A DNA stretch of 64,000 nt from Caballeronia sordidicola (GCF_001544455.2 NZ_FCOC02000004.1:281598-345597); one strand, 5' to 3'. Positions 31,775 to 41,111 are shown, numbered from the stretch's first letter. Translations and numbers: made by a program. Notes: a model not told the origin generated them from the sequence alone.

Positions 31775-34369
31775 ATGTCTCGCAGAAATGTCGTTCGTTC
31801 AGTCTTCAAGCCGGAATCGCTTGGCCGCATGGCCCGGTCCTGGCGTTTGCAGCGTTTCACCGCACCTGTCCTTGCGTTGGTCGTGTGCGCACTGCTGCTC
31901 GTGGTTTTCCAGCATCTTTCGCACGCGGTCAACTACAAAACCGTCGTTCACGAGTTGCTCGCGCTTTCGTTCGAGGCGTGGGCGGGTGCGCTTCTCGCCA
32001 CCGCGATGAGCTATGTGGCGCTGGTCGGCCGCGACGCCGTCAGCCTTCGATATCTCGACGCCAAGGTGCCGCATTCCGTGCTGTGGGTCGGTGCGACGGT
32101 CGCGTCCGCGCTTGGCAACGCGACAGGTTTCGGCGCGCTGACCGGCGGCGCCGTGCGTTGCCGCGTGTACGGTGCATCGGGCATTACCCCCGCGCAAGTC
32201 GGCCGCCTCACGGTGTTCACCAGCGTCACGCTGGCGCTCGCGCTCGCGTTGATGACGGCCGTCGGCATGGTGTGCGCCGCGAACACGCTTGCGGCCATGC
32301 TGCATGCATCGCCGGAAATGCTCCGGTTCGGCGGCGCCGCGATTCTCGCCGCTTTCGCGTTGATGATCGGGCTGTGCGGCAAATCGTCCAGGACGCTGCA
32401 ATCGCGCTGGAAGTGGCTTGCGCTCACCGTGCCGTCGCGCCGCGATCTGGTCGCGCAACTCGTCCTTGCCGCGCTCGATGTCTGCGCCGCCGCGCTCGCG
32501 CTTTGGGCCGTGCTGCCGCACGCGCAGGTCGGTTTCGGCGAATTCCTGACGGTGTTCTCGGCCGCGATGCTGCTTGGCATGATCGGCCATACGCCTGGCG
32601 GCGTTGGCGTGTTCGAGGCGGCGATGGTCTTCGCGCTCGGCGGCAGCGTCAATACACCGGCCATGCTGGCCGCGCTGCTCGCGTATCGGGCGATCTACTT
32701 TGGCTTGCCGCTGATCGTGGCGACGGCCGTGCTGGCCGGTTTCGAAGGCCGCGCGCTCAAGGGACGGTTCACGTTCCTGAATCCATCGAATGTGTCGCAG
32801 CTTGCTCCCTTGTTCCTGAGCGTGGTGACCTTCGTGGTCGGCGGCATGCTCGTAATTTCGGGCGCGACGCCCGCATTCGGCAAGCGAATTGCCGTCCTGC
32901 AGTCCGTGTTGCCGCTTTGGGTGCTGGAAAGCTCGCAACTGCTCGGAAGCGTGCTGGGCGTGGTTTTGCTGTTCGTAGCACGAGGTTTGCTGCGCCGGCT
33001 CGACGCCGCGTGGTGGGTCGCGGTCACGCTCGCGGTGGCCAACCTGGCGTTATCGCTCGCGAAAGGCCTGGCGTTCGTGGAAGCTGGCGTGCTTGCATTG
33101 CTGATCGTGTTGCTGCTTGCCACCCGCGACCGCTTCAACCGGCGTTCGTCGCTTTTGGCCGAACGGTTCACGGCAAGCTGGCTGGTATCGGTGGGTATCG
33201 TGATCGGTCTGGCAGTCTGGATCATGTTGTTCGCCTTCCGCGATATTAACTACAGCCGCGATCTCTGGTGGCAGTTCGCCTTCGATGAACGCGCGCCCCG
33301 CGCGTTGCGCGCCACGCTGGCGGCGGGTCTTTTTGCAGCGCTGTTCGCTGTATGGCAGTTGCTGCGTCCGGCGGCCGGCCGTTTTGAAAAGCCAGCGCCG
33401 CAGGACCTGCTCGATGCCGCCCGGATTTTCCGCGCTCAGGAGCGCAGCGACGCCGGCCTGGCCATGATGGGCGACAAGAGTTTCCTGTTCTCGACTTCGC
33501 GCGAAGCTTTCCTGATGTACGCCAAGCATGGCCGTACATGGGCGGCGCTTCATGACCCCGTCGGGCCGCGCCGCGAATGGGCGGAACTGATCCGCCGATT
33601 CGTGGAAATGGCGCACGCGCACGGCGGCCGCGCGGCGTTCTACCAGGTTCGCGCCGACGCCTTGCCGCTTTACCTCGACGCCGGCCTCACGCTGATGAAA
33701 CTCGGCGAGGAAGCGCACGTCGTGCTGGAAGATTTCGACCTGAAGGGATCGCATCGTGCGCATTTGCGTTATGCGTTAAAACGTGGCGAACGTGATGGTT
33801 TCGACGTGGAAGTGATCGATGCCGCGCAGGTTCCCTACGCCATGCCCATGCTGCGCGAAGTGTCCGATGCCTGGCTGAACGGCCGCGAGGCGCGCGAGAA
33901 AAGTTTCTCGGTGGCGGCGTTCAACGACGAATACCTTGCGGCGCAATCCGTTTTGCTGGTTCGCCAGCAAGGCAAGCCGGTGGCGTTTGTCACGTTCATG
34001 ACCACGGACATGAACACGGAAGCCACGGTTGGCGTGATGCGCCACGTGCCCGACGCGTCGCCTTATGCAATGGAATATCTGTTCACCAAACTCGCGCTGC
34101 ATCTGAAGCAGGCTGGCTACCAGACGTTGAGTCTCGGCATCGCGCCGCTTTCGGGCATGCAGCCAACGCCGCTTGCATCGCCGTGGCATCGGCTGGCGGG
34201 TCTGGTCTGGCGCTTCGGCGGCCGCTTCTACAATTTCCGCGGCTTGCGCGGTTTCAAGAGCAAGTTCCAGCCGCGCTGGGAACCGCGTTATCTCGCGGCA
34301 TCCGGCTCGGTGGGCGTGTTTTTTACGCTCGCAGATCTCTCGTTGCTGGCGGGAGGCTGGCGTTCATGA
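31775..34369 (+). CDS. mprF: Bifunctional aminoacyl-phosphatidylglycerol synthase/flippase MprF
   Basis: The 864-residue protein has an N-terminal multi-helix flippase part, residues about 20-520, with the family segment GALTGGAVRCRVYGASGITPAQ near residue 125. A C-terminal GNAT-like synthase domain covers about 540-850: FLFSTSREAFLMYAKHGRTW, DLKGSHRAHLRYALKRGERDG, FVTFMTTDMNTEATVGVMRH, and FNFRGLRGFKSKFQPRWEPRY-type ending. MprF transfers an amino acid, typically lysine from its tRNA, to phosphatidylglycerol and flips the product, lowering sensitivity to cationic peptides and acid. I chose the ATG at 31775; a TTG 15 codons earlier is also open. Its stop overlaps the start of acvB. Confidence 0.95.
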   Translation: MSRRNVVRSVFKPESLGRMARSWRLQRFTAPVLALVVCALLLVVFQHLSHAVNYKTVVHELLALSFEAWAGALLATAMSYVALVGRDAVSLRYLDAKVPHSVLWVGATVASALGNATGFGALTGGAVRCRVYGASGITPAQVGRLTVFTSVTLALALALMTAVGMVCAANTLAAMLHASPEMLRFGGAAILAAFALMIGLCGKSSRTLQSRWKWLALTVPSRRDLVAQLVLAALDVCAAALALWAVLPHAQVGFGEFLTVFSAAMLLGMIGHTPGGVGVFEAAMVFALGGSVNTPAMLAALLAYRAIYFGLPLIVATAVLAGFEGRALKGRFTFLNPSNVSQLAPLFLSVVTFVVGGMLVISGATPAFGKRIAVLQSVLPLWVLESSQLLGSVLGVVLLFVARGLLRRLDAAWWVAVTLAVANLALSLAKGLAFVEAGVLALLIVLLLATRDRFNRRSSLLAERFTASWLVSVGIVIGLAVWIMLFAFRDINYSRDLWWQFAFDERAPRALRATLAAGLFAALFAVWQLLRPAAGRFEKPAPQDLLDAARIFRAQERSDAGLAMMGDKSFLFSTSREAFLMYAKHGRTWAALHDPVGPRREWAELIRRFVEMAHAHGGRAAFYQVRADALPLYLDAGLTLMKLGEEAHVVLEDFDLKGSHRAHLRYALKRGERDGFDVEVIDAAQVPYAMPMLREVSDAWLNGREAREKSFSVAAFNDEYLAAQSVLLVRQQGKPVAFVTFMTTDMNTEATVGVMRHVPDASPYAMEYLFTKLALHLKQAGYQTLSLGIAPLSGMQPTPLASPWHRLAGLVWRFGGRFYNFRGLRGFKSKFQPRWEPRYLAASGSVGVFFTLADLSLLAGGWRS

Positions 34370-35619
34370 ATTTTCTCGGCAAGTTGGCGTTCGTTTCATT
34401 GTTTGCAGTGTCGGCGGTGCATGCCGCCACGATTTCCGGCGGCCGCTACGGCGAGGTCCAGTTCAGCAAACCGGCCGGTCCGATGCGCGGTTTCGTCGTG
34501 CTGTTCTCCGATAAAACCTGGTCCCCGGCGGACACCCAGGCCGCCGATGCACTCGCCAGGAACGGCGCGATGGTCGTAGGCGTAGACACGGCGCGCTACG
34601 CGGCGAAGCTGCCGCTGGAAAAGGAAACGTGCCACAACCTCGTTGGCGACGCCGAAGCGCTCAGTCATCAACTCGAACGCGAGGTGCAGTCGAACCGCTA
34701 TTTCGCGCCGATCCTGATGGGCACGGGGCAGGGCGGCGTGCTCGCTACGAAGATCCTGTCGCAGGCGCCGGACAACACGGTCGCGGGCGCGCTGGCATTG
34801 AATCCGGACACGCAACTGGACGCGCGTTTCAACCTGTGCCCGCCCGATCCGACCATCACGCACGCGAAAGGCTTGCCCGGTTTCTTCGATAAAACCACGC
34901 AGCCCGCCGCCGCGTCCAGGGCCGATGCGCTGCTCGCGCTCGCCGCGCCGCATCTGAAGGTCGAGCCGATGCGCGACGAGGATGTCTCCGATCTCCCGCT
35001 CGTCGAATTGCCCGCCGCGCATCCGACCAACCTGCTTGCGATCGTGATTTCCGGCGACGGCGGCTGGCGCGACCTCGATAAAACGGTCGCGGAATCGTTG
35101 CAGAAAGACGGGGTATCGGTGATTGGCATCGACAGCTTGCGGTATTTCTGGAGCGCAAAAACACCCGAGCAGACCGCGCACGATCTGGCTCGTGTGATCC
35201 AGGCATACAGTGCGCGATGGCATGCCGGGCACGTTGCGCTGATCGGCTATTCGTTCGGCGCGGACGTGATGCCGTTCGCCTACAACCGTCTGCCCGACGC
35301 CGTGCGCACGAAGGTATCGATGGTGTCGCTGATGGGCTTCGCGCCCGACGCCGATTTCCAGATTCGCGTGACCGGATGGCTCGGCATGCCCGCGAGCAAG
35401 GACGCGTTCAAGGTGCGGCCCGAACTCGCAAAGCTGCCGCCCGCGATCGTGCAGTGCATCTACGGCGCGGCCGAGGAAGATACGCTGTGCCCGGCGCTCA
35501 CGAACACGGGCATTGAAGTGATCAAGACGAGCGGCGATCACCATTTCGGTGGCGATTACGGCGTGCTCGCGCGACGCATCCTGAGCAGTTGGCAAAAGCA
35601 GATCGCCGCGCGAACCTGA
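34366..35619 (+). CDS. acvB: AcvB/VirJ-family lysyl-phosphatidylglycerol hydrolase
   Basis: The 417-residue protein has a signal peptide (FLGKLAFVSLFAVSAVHA) and two alpha/beta-hydrolase-like halves. The first shows LMGTGQGGVLATKIL near residue 128. The second shows SGDGGWRDLDKTVAESL near residue 228, the nucleophile elbow GYSFGADVMPFAYNRLP near residue 290 and the catalytic His near the end in SGDHHFGGDYGVL. In Agrobacterium and other bacteria, AcvB is a periplasmic hydrolase that removes the amino acid from lysyl-phosphatidylglycerol. It overlaps the mprF stop by four bases, so synthesis and removal of the same lipid are translationally coupled. Confidence 0.93.
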   Translation: MNFLGKLAFVSLFAVSAVHAATISGGRYGEVQFSKPAGPMRGFVVLFSDKTWSPADTQAADALARNGAMVVGVDTARYAAKLPLEKETCHNLVGDAEALSHQLEREVQSNRYFAPILMGTGQGGVLATKILSQAPDNTVAGALALNPDTQLDARFNLCPPDPTITHAKGLPGFFDKTTQPAAASRADALLALAAPHLKVEPMRDEDVSDLPLVELPAAHPTNLLAIVISGDGGWRDLDKTVAESLQKDGVSVIGIDSLRYFWSAKTPEQTAHDLARVIQAYSARWHAGHVALIGYSFGADVMPFAYNRLPDAVRTKVSMVSLMGFAPDADFQIRVTGWLGMPASKDAFKVRPELAKLPPAIVQCIYGAAEEDTLCPALTNTGIEVIKTSGDHHFGGDYGVLARRILSSWQKQIAART

Positions 35620-35626
35620 AGCCGCT

Positions 35627-36142
35627 TCAGGCGGCGTTCAATGCTCCGAGATAATCGAGCTTTCCGACCTGCACGCCAAGATGCCGCAGGATGTCGTAGG
35701 CGGTAACAACGTGGAAATAGAAATTTGGCAGCGCGAACAAAAACAAATAATCGCTGCCATTGAATTTCAGTTCCCCGGCGCGTTGCTTAAGTGTTATCTC
35801 GCGCGCCTCACTGCCTTCGAGCGTCGATTTATCGATGCTTTTCAGATACGACAACGTATTCGTCAATCGTTCCCGCAATTGCGCGAAGGTGGTTTCGGTA
35901 TCGTCGAAACTGGGCGCCTCGACGCTTGAGAGGCGAACCGCCGAGAGCTTCGACGTGTCGCTGGCGCGCTGGATCTGGCCCGTGAACGGCAGCATGTCGT
36001 CGATCAGCCGGGCGGTCGTAATGTCCGTGTCGACGAGGCCTTTTTCTTGCGCGTGCGCCTCGGCTTTATCGATCAGGGAAACGAGCACCTCGAGGCCGCG
36101 AATGAAAACCGGAATGCTCGCGCGATACATTGAAACCGACAT
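35627..36142 (-). CDS. DUF1993 family protein
   Basis: The 171-residue helical protein matches DUF1993: MSVSMYRASIPVFIRGLEVL at the start, DDMLPFTGQIQRASDTSK in the middle, and FNGSDYLFLFALPNFYFHVVTAYDILRHLGVQVGKLDYLG at the end. The family has a DinB-like four-helix fold but no known reaction. AAGGAA precedes the ATG at a good distance. It is convergent with acvB, with seven bases between stop codons and no hairpin. A single-gene unit. Confidence 0.88.
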   Translation of the reverse strand: MSVSMYRASIPVFIRGLEVLVSLIDKAEAHAQEKGLVDTDITTARLIDDMLPFTGQIQRASDTSKLSAVRLSSVEAPSFDDTETTFAQLRERLTNTLSYLKSIDKSTLEGSEAREITLKQRAGELKFNGSDYLFLFALPNFYFHVVTAYDILRHLGVQVGKLDYLGALNAA

Positions 36143-36285
36143 GGGGAAGTTCCTTTTCTAAGTCCTGACTGGACGGATCGTCAGCATACCGGGACGCGCG
36201 AAATGACGCTTTCTTCGCTGCCCGGACTCGATGTTTTACTGGAAGCGGTCCCACCCGGAATTCAAGGTGGCGAAATGCCGCGCAC

Positions 36286-36307
36286 GTTGTCAGTCAAGCC
36301 TGACAAC
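36286..36307. promoter_or_regulatory. Inverted repeat upstream of the M20 gene
   Basis: GTTGTCAG and CTGACAAC form a perfect 8-base pair of arms with a six-base centre, about 95 bp before the peptidase start. The TTGT...ACAA ends recall GntR-type operators; no GntR gene is adjacent. Confidence 0.45.
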
Positions 36308-36400
36308 AGTCGATCCCTTTTCCTACGCAAGGAGAACTCCACGCCCGAAGCACCACCAATCCCGGCTATCATTGACTTTTAAACGGCTGGGACGCCCGTC

Positions 36401-37864
36401 ATGATTTCAGACGACCTTACTCAAGAAGCACAGCGCATTGATCGTGACGCGTTGCGTGAATTTATCGACCGGAAGTGGGACGACGAGATCCTCCCCGCGC
36501 TCACCGATTACATCGCGGTGCCTGCAAAGAGCCCGATGTTCGATCTCGACTGGGTGAAGAACGGTTTTATCGAGCGCGTCATTACGGATGCGGCGCAATG
36601 GGCCGAGCGTCAGCCAGTGCGTGGCCTGAAGGTCGAGATCATCCGGCTGGCAGGACGCACGCCTGTGATCTTCTTCGAAGCGCCCGCCACACGTTCCAAC
36701 AGTCGCGACACCATCGTGCTCTATGGCCATCTCGACAAACAGCCCGAGTTCGACGGCTGGCGTCGCGATCTGGGCCCGTGGTCGCCGAAGTTCGAAGACG
36801 GCAAGCTGTATGGCCGTGGCGGCGCGGACGATGGCTATGCCACGTATTCTTCCATCAGCGCCATCGCCGCGCTCGACGCGCAGGGCATCGAGCGGCCGCG
36901 TTGCGTTGGCATTATCGAAACGTGTGAGGAATCGGGCAGCTACGATCTGCTGCCTTATGTGGATGCGCTGCGGGACCGCCTGGGCGAAGTCAGCCTCGTG
37001 ATCTGCCTTGATTCGGGCGCGGGCAATTACGATCAGCTCTGGCTTACCACGTCGTTGCGCGGTCTCGTTGCGGGCGATCTGGAAGTGCAAGTGCTGGACG
37101 AAGGCATTCACTCCGGCACGAACGGCGGCATTGCGCCATCAACTTTCCGGATCATGCGCCGCCTGCTGGAACGGCTCGAGGATTCGAGCACGGGCAATCT
37201 GCTGCCGAAGGGATTTCATTGCGATATTCCCGCGCGGCGTCTGGGCGAAGCAGAAGCAACGGCGCGCATTCTCGGCGAGGATGTCTGGAAAAAGCTGCCC
37301 TGGACGTGCGGCCAGAATGGCGGCACGGTGTTGCCCGTCACGACCGATCCGCGCCAGGCGCTGATCGATTCCACGTGGCGGCCGTCGCTTGCCGTGACCG
37401 GCGCATCCGGCTTGCCCTCGTTGATCGATGCCGGCAATGTGCTGCGCCCGCGTACCGCGTTCAAGCTCTCGCTGCGCTTGCCGCCGCTGGTCGAAGCGAC
37501 CACGGCGCTCGCCGAACTCAAGTCGCTGCTCGAAGCCGATCCGCCTTACAACGCGAAGGTCACGTTCAAGCCCGAGCGCGGCGAGGCGACAGGCTGGAGC
37601 GCGCCGGAACTGGCGCCCTGGCTCGACGAAGCGTTGAACGACGCGTCGCGCCGGCATTTTGGCGCGGACGTCGCGTTCCTCGGACAAGGCGGTACCATTC
37701 CATTGATGAGCACCTTGCAGGAAGGCTTTCCGCGCTCGCAGTTCATGGTGTGCGGCGTGCTGGGACCGAGGTCGAATGCGCATGGGCCGAATGAATTCCT
37801 GCACGTGCCGTTCGCGAAGAAACTGACGGCAACGGTCGCCGAGGTGATTGCCGCAACGCCTTGA
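36401..37864 (+). CDS. M20-family metallopeptidase (dipeptidase-like)
   Basis: The 487-residue protein has the M20 zinc set: His in VLYGHLDKQPEFDGW near residue 110, the bridging Asp in GRGGADDGYATYSSI near residue 143, the catalytic Glu pair in IIETCEESGSYDL near residue 175, Asp in VICLDSGAGNYDQ near residue 205, and the late His in SNAHGPNEFLHVPFAKK near residue 464. A dimerisation insert lies between about residues 215 and 380. Family enzymes hydrolyse dipeptides, carnosine-like or acylated amino acids in the cytoplasm. Substrate unknown. The gene stands alone and ends at a 15-bp hairpin. Confidence 0.93.
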   Translation: MISDDLTQEAQRIDRDALREFIDRKWDDEILPALTDYIAVPAKSPMFDLDWVKNGFIERVITDAAQWAERQPVRGLKVEIIRLAGRTPVIFFEAPATRSNSRDTIVLYGHLDKQPEFDGWRRDLGPWSPKFEDGKLYGRGGADDGYATYSSISAIAALDAQGIERPRCVGIIETCEESGSYDLLPYVDALRDRLGEVSLVICLDSGAGNYDQLWLTTSLRGLVAGDLEVQVLDEGIHSGTNGGIAPSTFRIMRRLLERLEDSSTGNLLPKGFHCDIPARRLGEAEATARILGEDVWKKLPWTCGQNGGTVLPVTTDPRQALIDSTWRPSLAVTGASGLPSLIDAGNVLRPRTAFKLSLRLPPLVEATTALAELKSLLEADPPYNAKVTFKPERGEATGWSAPELAPWLDEALNDASRRHFGADVAFLGQGGTIPLMSTLQEGFPRSQFMVCGVLGPRSNAHGPNEFLHVPFAKKLTATVAEVIAATP

Positions 37865-37879
37865 AGTCCTGTCATCGAT

Positions 37880-37917
37880 AATGAAAAGGCGCGCCGCTTC
37901 CAGCGCGCCTTTTCATT
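37880..37917 (+). terminator. Hairpin after the M20 gene
   Basis: AATGAAAAGGCGCGC and its exact reverse complement form a 15-bp stem with an eight-base loop, 15 bp after the stop. The T run is within the right arm (CCTTTTCATT). Confidence 0.85.
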
Positions 37918-37982
37918 TGGTACGGCAATCCATGCCACAAGCATTTGCAGTGCCGCACTTCAACATCAGGAGACGCAGTCGC

Positions 37983-39077
37983 ATGAACACTGAGAACATG
38001 TCCGAAGCCCGCATTCCCCGCCATACATTGCACGCCTATGTCAGCGCGATCTGGACGCATGCCGGCAGCACGCCGCGCGAGGCGCAACTGGTTGCCGACC
38101 ATCTGGTGATGGCGAATATGTCCGGCCACGATTCGCATGGCGTTGGCATGATTCCGCGCTATATGGCCTCTCTTGGCGACGGCGAACTGAAGCTCAACAC
38201 GCATGCCGGCATTGTCCGCGACGCCGGCGCGGTGCTGACTATCGATGGAAAGAAGGGCTTCGGCCAGGTCGTGGCCTATGAAGCGATGGAACGCGGTATC
38301 GAGCGCGCCAAAAAGCTCGGCGTGTGCGCTGTCGGCTTGCGCAATGCGCATCATATCGGGCGGATCGGGCATTGGGCCGAGCAGTGCGCGGCCGCGGGCC
38401 TTGTGTCGTTCCACTTCGTCAACGTGGCGGGCGATCCGCTGGTCGCGCCGTTTGGCGGGATCGATCGCCGCTTCGGCACGAATCCGTTTTGCGCCGCGTT
38501 TCCGCGCGATGGGCGCGAGCCTCTCGTGCTAGATTTCGCGACCTCCGGCATTGCCTACGGCAAGACGCGCGTGGCGTATAACAAGGGCGTGAAGGTCGAA
38601 CCTGGATACCTGATCGATCACGCGGGCGTGCCGACTGTCGAGCCCAAGGTCATGCACGAAGCGCCGTTTGGTTCGTTGACGGCAATGGGCGCGCATAAAG
38701 GCTACGGCCTTGCAGCGATGTGCGAGATTTTCGGCGGCGCGCTGTCGGGCGGCTACACAACGCACGAAAGCACGCTCGACACCACCAACGCGATCATCAA
38801 TTGCATGACTTCGGTGATCGTCGATCCGAAAGCGTTCGATGCACCCGACGCCGAAGCCGAAGCGGACGCGTTCGTGGAATGGGTCAAGGCCTCGCCGCTT
38901 GCCGCGAACACGGACCGAATCATGGTGCCGGGCGAGCCGGAACGTGTGCGTCGCGCGGAACTGGAAGTGAAGGGCGTTCCCATTGATCCGACCACCTGGC
39001 AGCAGATTCACGACGCCGCCGTGACGGCGGGCATGCCCGCTGCGGAAATCGATGGATATATGAAAGCGCTGCGATAA
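37983..39077 (+). CDS. Type-2 malate/L-lactate dehydrogenase family oxidoreductase
   Basis: The 364-residue protein shows the Ldh_2 family pattern: VADHLVMANMSGHDSHGVGMIPRY near residue 40, with the catalytic His in the DSHG motif, then RNAHHIGRIGHWAEQCAAAG near residue 120, FGTNPFCAAFPRDG near residue 163, and AHKGYGLAAMCEIFGGALSGG near residue 238. These enzymes use NAD(P) with a fold unlike the usual Rossmann dehydrogenases; substrates include malate, lactate, ureidoglycolate and delta-piperideine carboxylates. The true substrate is unknown. AGGAGA lies ten bases before the ATG at 37983. The terminators on both sides make it a single-gene unit. Confidence 0.93.
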   Translation: MNTENMSEARIPRHTLHAYVSAIWTHAGSTPREAQLVADHLVMANMSGHDSHGVGMIPRYMASLGDGELKLNTHAGIVRDAGAVLTIDGKKGFGQVVAYEAMERGIERAKKLGVCAVGLRNAHHIGRIGHWAEQCAAAGLVSFHFVNVAGDPLVAPFGGIDRRFGTNPFCAAFPRDGREPLVLDFATSGIAYGKTRVAYNKGVKVEPGYLIDHAGVPTVEPKVMHEAPFGSLTAMGAHKGYGLAAMCEIFGGALSGGYTTHESTLDTTNAIINCMTSVIVDPKAFDAPDAEAEADAFVEWVKASPLAANTDRIMVPGEPERVRRAELEVKGVPIDPTTWQQIHDAAVTAGMPAAEIDGYMKALR

Positions 39078-39092
39078 ACGCTTCAGACGCGA

Positions 39093-39124
39093 AAGCGCGG
39101 CGGGTTTTTCAACCGGCCGCGCTT
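39093..39124. terminator. Terminator-like hairpin between convergent genes
   Basis: AAGCGCGGC and GCCGCGCTT pair over nine bases with a 14-base loop that contains a T5 run. It lies between the dehydrogenase and SDR genes and could serve both. Confidence 0.7.
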
Positions 39125-39149
39125 GTCGCTTGTCTTGGGCAATAAACGT

Positions 39150-40046
39150 TTATTTGATCATTTCGTCGCGAATCCAGTCGGTCACCGACGTGCGCTTCGG
39201 CGTCCATCCGAGCAATTCACGCGCGTGCTTGCCGCGAACCCGGCTGTTCGATCCGAGCCCGTACGAAGCCATCTCGTAGCCCCATTCCTTCTTGGCCTCT
39301 TCAAGCGGCCAGTCCTGCGGTTCGCCGAGGCCCAGTGCCTTGGCTATCGCCGCCGTCATGTCGCGGAACGCCGCTTCACCGCTTTCCACAAAATAGAACG
39401 TGCCGGCCGGGCTTTGCTCAAGCGCGCGCGCGTAGAGGTCGGCGACGTCGTCTATATGTACATTCGACCAGATGTTGCGTCCAGGTCCAACATGGCGAAC
39501 AACGCCGCTTTTCTGCGCCTGTGCCAGCAAACGCGGCAACTGCACGCTTTTCGCCGTCTTCATCGCGCCATGGCCGTAGATCAGCGTGTTGCACAACACC
39601 GAGGCGCGTACGCCGCGCGTGGCCGCGTCGAGCACGAGATTGTCGATGGCGACGCGCGCGGCTTTATCGGCGGTCGGTTCGGGCAACTTGTCTTCGTAAT
39701 AGATCGCGTCCGTTCCTTCTCCGCCCGACGCATCGCCGACTATGCTCGATCCGCTCGTATGCAACAGCGGCTTGTCCGATCCCGCCAGCCCGTCGATCAA
39801 GGCTTCCACCGCGCCGCGATGGTCGCTGTTCGCCGCGTTGATCACGCCATCGGCGGCTTTTGCTTCGGCGATCAGCAGGTCGCGGTCGTCCAGGGTCCCG
39901 ATCACGGGTTCCACGTCCAGTTGCTTCAGTTCGGCGGCCTGATCGGCGCGTCGGATCAGTCCACGCACCTGATGGCCGTTGCGCGCGAGGTGCGCCGCAA
40001 TCGAACCGCCGATAAACCCGCTTGCACCCGTCACAAATATCTTCAT
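39150..40046 (-). CDS. NAD-dependent epimerase/dehydratase-type SDR
   Basis: The 298-residue protein is an extended SDR. The dinucleotide-binding glycine motif is FVTGASGFIGGSIAAHL at residues 4-20, followed by VINAANSDHRGAVEALID (near 80) and TSGSSIVGDASGGEG (near 115). The usual catalytic Tyr-x-x-x-Lys is seen as YYEDK only in loose form, so the catalytic site is uncertain. NVHIDDVADLYARALE near 205 is the family's substrate-side segment. GGAGAG lies eight bases before the ATG at 40046; an ATG 12 codons earlier is less suitable. It is divergent from the LysR gene with a LysR-type palindrome between, so it is the regulator's likely target. Confidence 0.9.
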   Translation of the reverse strand: MKIFVTGASGFIGGSIAAHLARNGHQVRGLIRRADQAAELKQLDVEPVIGTLDDRDLLIAEAKAADGVINAANSDHRGAVEALIDGLAGSDKPLLHTSGSSIVGDASGGEGTDAIYYEDKLPEPTADKAARVAIDNLVLDAATRGVRASVLCNTLIYGHGAMKTAKSVQLPRLLAQAQKSGVVRHVGPGRNIWSNVHIDDVADLYARALEQSPAGTFYFVESGEAAFRDMTAAIAKALGLGEPQDWPLEEAKKEWGYEMASYGLGSNSRVRGKHARELLGWTPKRTSVTDWIRDEMIK

Positions 40047-40124
40047 GTTCGCTCTCCGTTGATTGGTGATGAGTCGATGCACGCAGTATCGCCCGGTTCT
40101 ACTTTCGCAAAAATGGTGTTAGTC

Positions 40125-40145
40125 TCAAATCAATCTTGACTTTGA
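40125..40145. promoter_or_regulatory. LysR-type binding site candidate
   Basis: TCAAA-N11-TTTGA, 21 bases, a T-N11-A palindrome of the LysR kind, 16 bp before the LysR start and 78 bp before the SDR start. A wider CTCAAA/TTTGAG pairing extends it to 40155. Confidence 0.7.
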
Positions 40146-40161
40146 ATCAATAATCTTTGAG

Positions 40162-41061
40162 ATGAAAACCACCACGGAGGAACTCCTCGCGTTCGTGAGC
40201 GTGATCGACAGCGGTTCGATTACCGCCGCCGCCGAGGCTTTACAACAAACCGTTTCCGGCGTCAGCCGCGCGTTGACGCGGCTCGAAACCAAGCTCGATT
40301 CCACGCTGATTCGCCGCACCACGCGCCGGCTGCAACTGACCGACGAAGGCGAACTGTTTCTCGTGCGCGCCCGCGCCATCCTCGCCGCCATGGAAGATGC
40401 GGAAGAGTCCATCGCGCGGCAACGGGCGCGGCCGGCGGGAAGGTTGCGGGTGGACGCGGCGTCGCCGTTCATGCTTCATTGCATCGTTCCGCATGTGCAG
40501 GCGTTCGCGGCGGCGTACCCGGAAATCGTGCTGGAGTTGAGCAGCAACGAGCGCTTTGTCGACTTGATGGAGCAGCGCGTGGATATTGCCATCCGGATCG
40601 GCGCGTTGCAGGATTCCACGCTCCACGCCCGCTCGCTGGGCAGCAGCCGGCTGCGGATTCTCGCCAGTCCTGGCTATCTGGCCGAGCATGGCGAGCCGCG
40701 AACGGTTGCCGAATTACGGGCACATCGGCTGATTGGATTTACCGCGCCCGAAAGCCTGAACGACTGGCCTTTGTCCGACGACCGGGGCGATCAGGCCAAC
40801 GCGCGCTTCAGGATTGTCCCGGACATTGCGGCGTCGAGCGGAGAAACCATGCGTCAGCTTGCGCTCGCCGATGGCGGCATTGTGTGCCTCGCGGCCTACA
40901 TGACGCATGCGGACGTGGCGAGCGGCCGTCTTCGAACTGTCATGGACAGCGCGTGGCTCGACGTCAGGCAACCAATCAGCGCGGTGTTCTACCAAAGCGC
41001 ATCGATGGCCGGACGCGCCAAAGCTTTTCTCGATTTTCTCGCCGGAAGGTTGGTGCTTTGA
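40162..41061 (+). CDS. LysR-family transcriptional regulator
   Basis: The 299-residue protein has the LysR winged helix at residues 5-62: LLAFVSVIDSGSITAAAEAL, QTVSGVSRALTRLETKLDST and LIRRTTRRLQLTDEGELFLVRA. The effector domain follows with RLRVDAASPFMLHCIVPHVQAF, ERFVDLMEQRVDIAIRIGAL and the late DGGIVCLAAYM. It is a CrgA/AaeR-type LysR that usually regulates a divergent oxidoreductase gene. The ribosome site is poor, so the message may be weakly translated. The T-N11-A palindrome in its promoter would allow autoregulation. Confidence 0.94.
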   Translation: MKTTTEELLAFVSVIDSGSITAAAEALQQTVSGVSRALTRLETKLDSTLIRRTTRRLQLTDEGELFLVRARAILAAMEDAEESIARQRARPAGRLRVDAASPFMLHCIVPHVQAFAAAYPEIVLELSSNERFVDLMEQRVDIAIRIGALQDSTLHARSLGSSRLRILASPGYLAEHGEPRTVAELRAHRLIGFTAPESLNDWPLSDDRGDQANARFRIVPDIAASSGETMRQLALADGGIVCLAAYMTHADVASGRLRTVMDSAWLDVRQPISAVFYQSASMAGRAKAFLDFLAGRLVL

Positions 41062-41111
41062 GCGCGCGGACGTATCCTGCCGGCTGACCTTTTTGATAGT
41101 TGAGCCTCTCC

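Noticed and set aside
31459..31932. A minus-strand frame before and over the start of mprF
   Set aside because: It is out of step with the mprF coding frame and has no motif or ribosome site.
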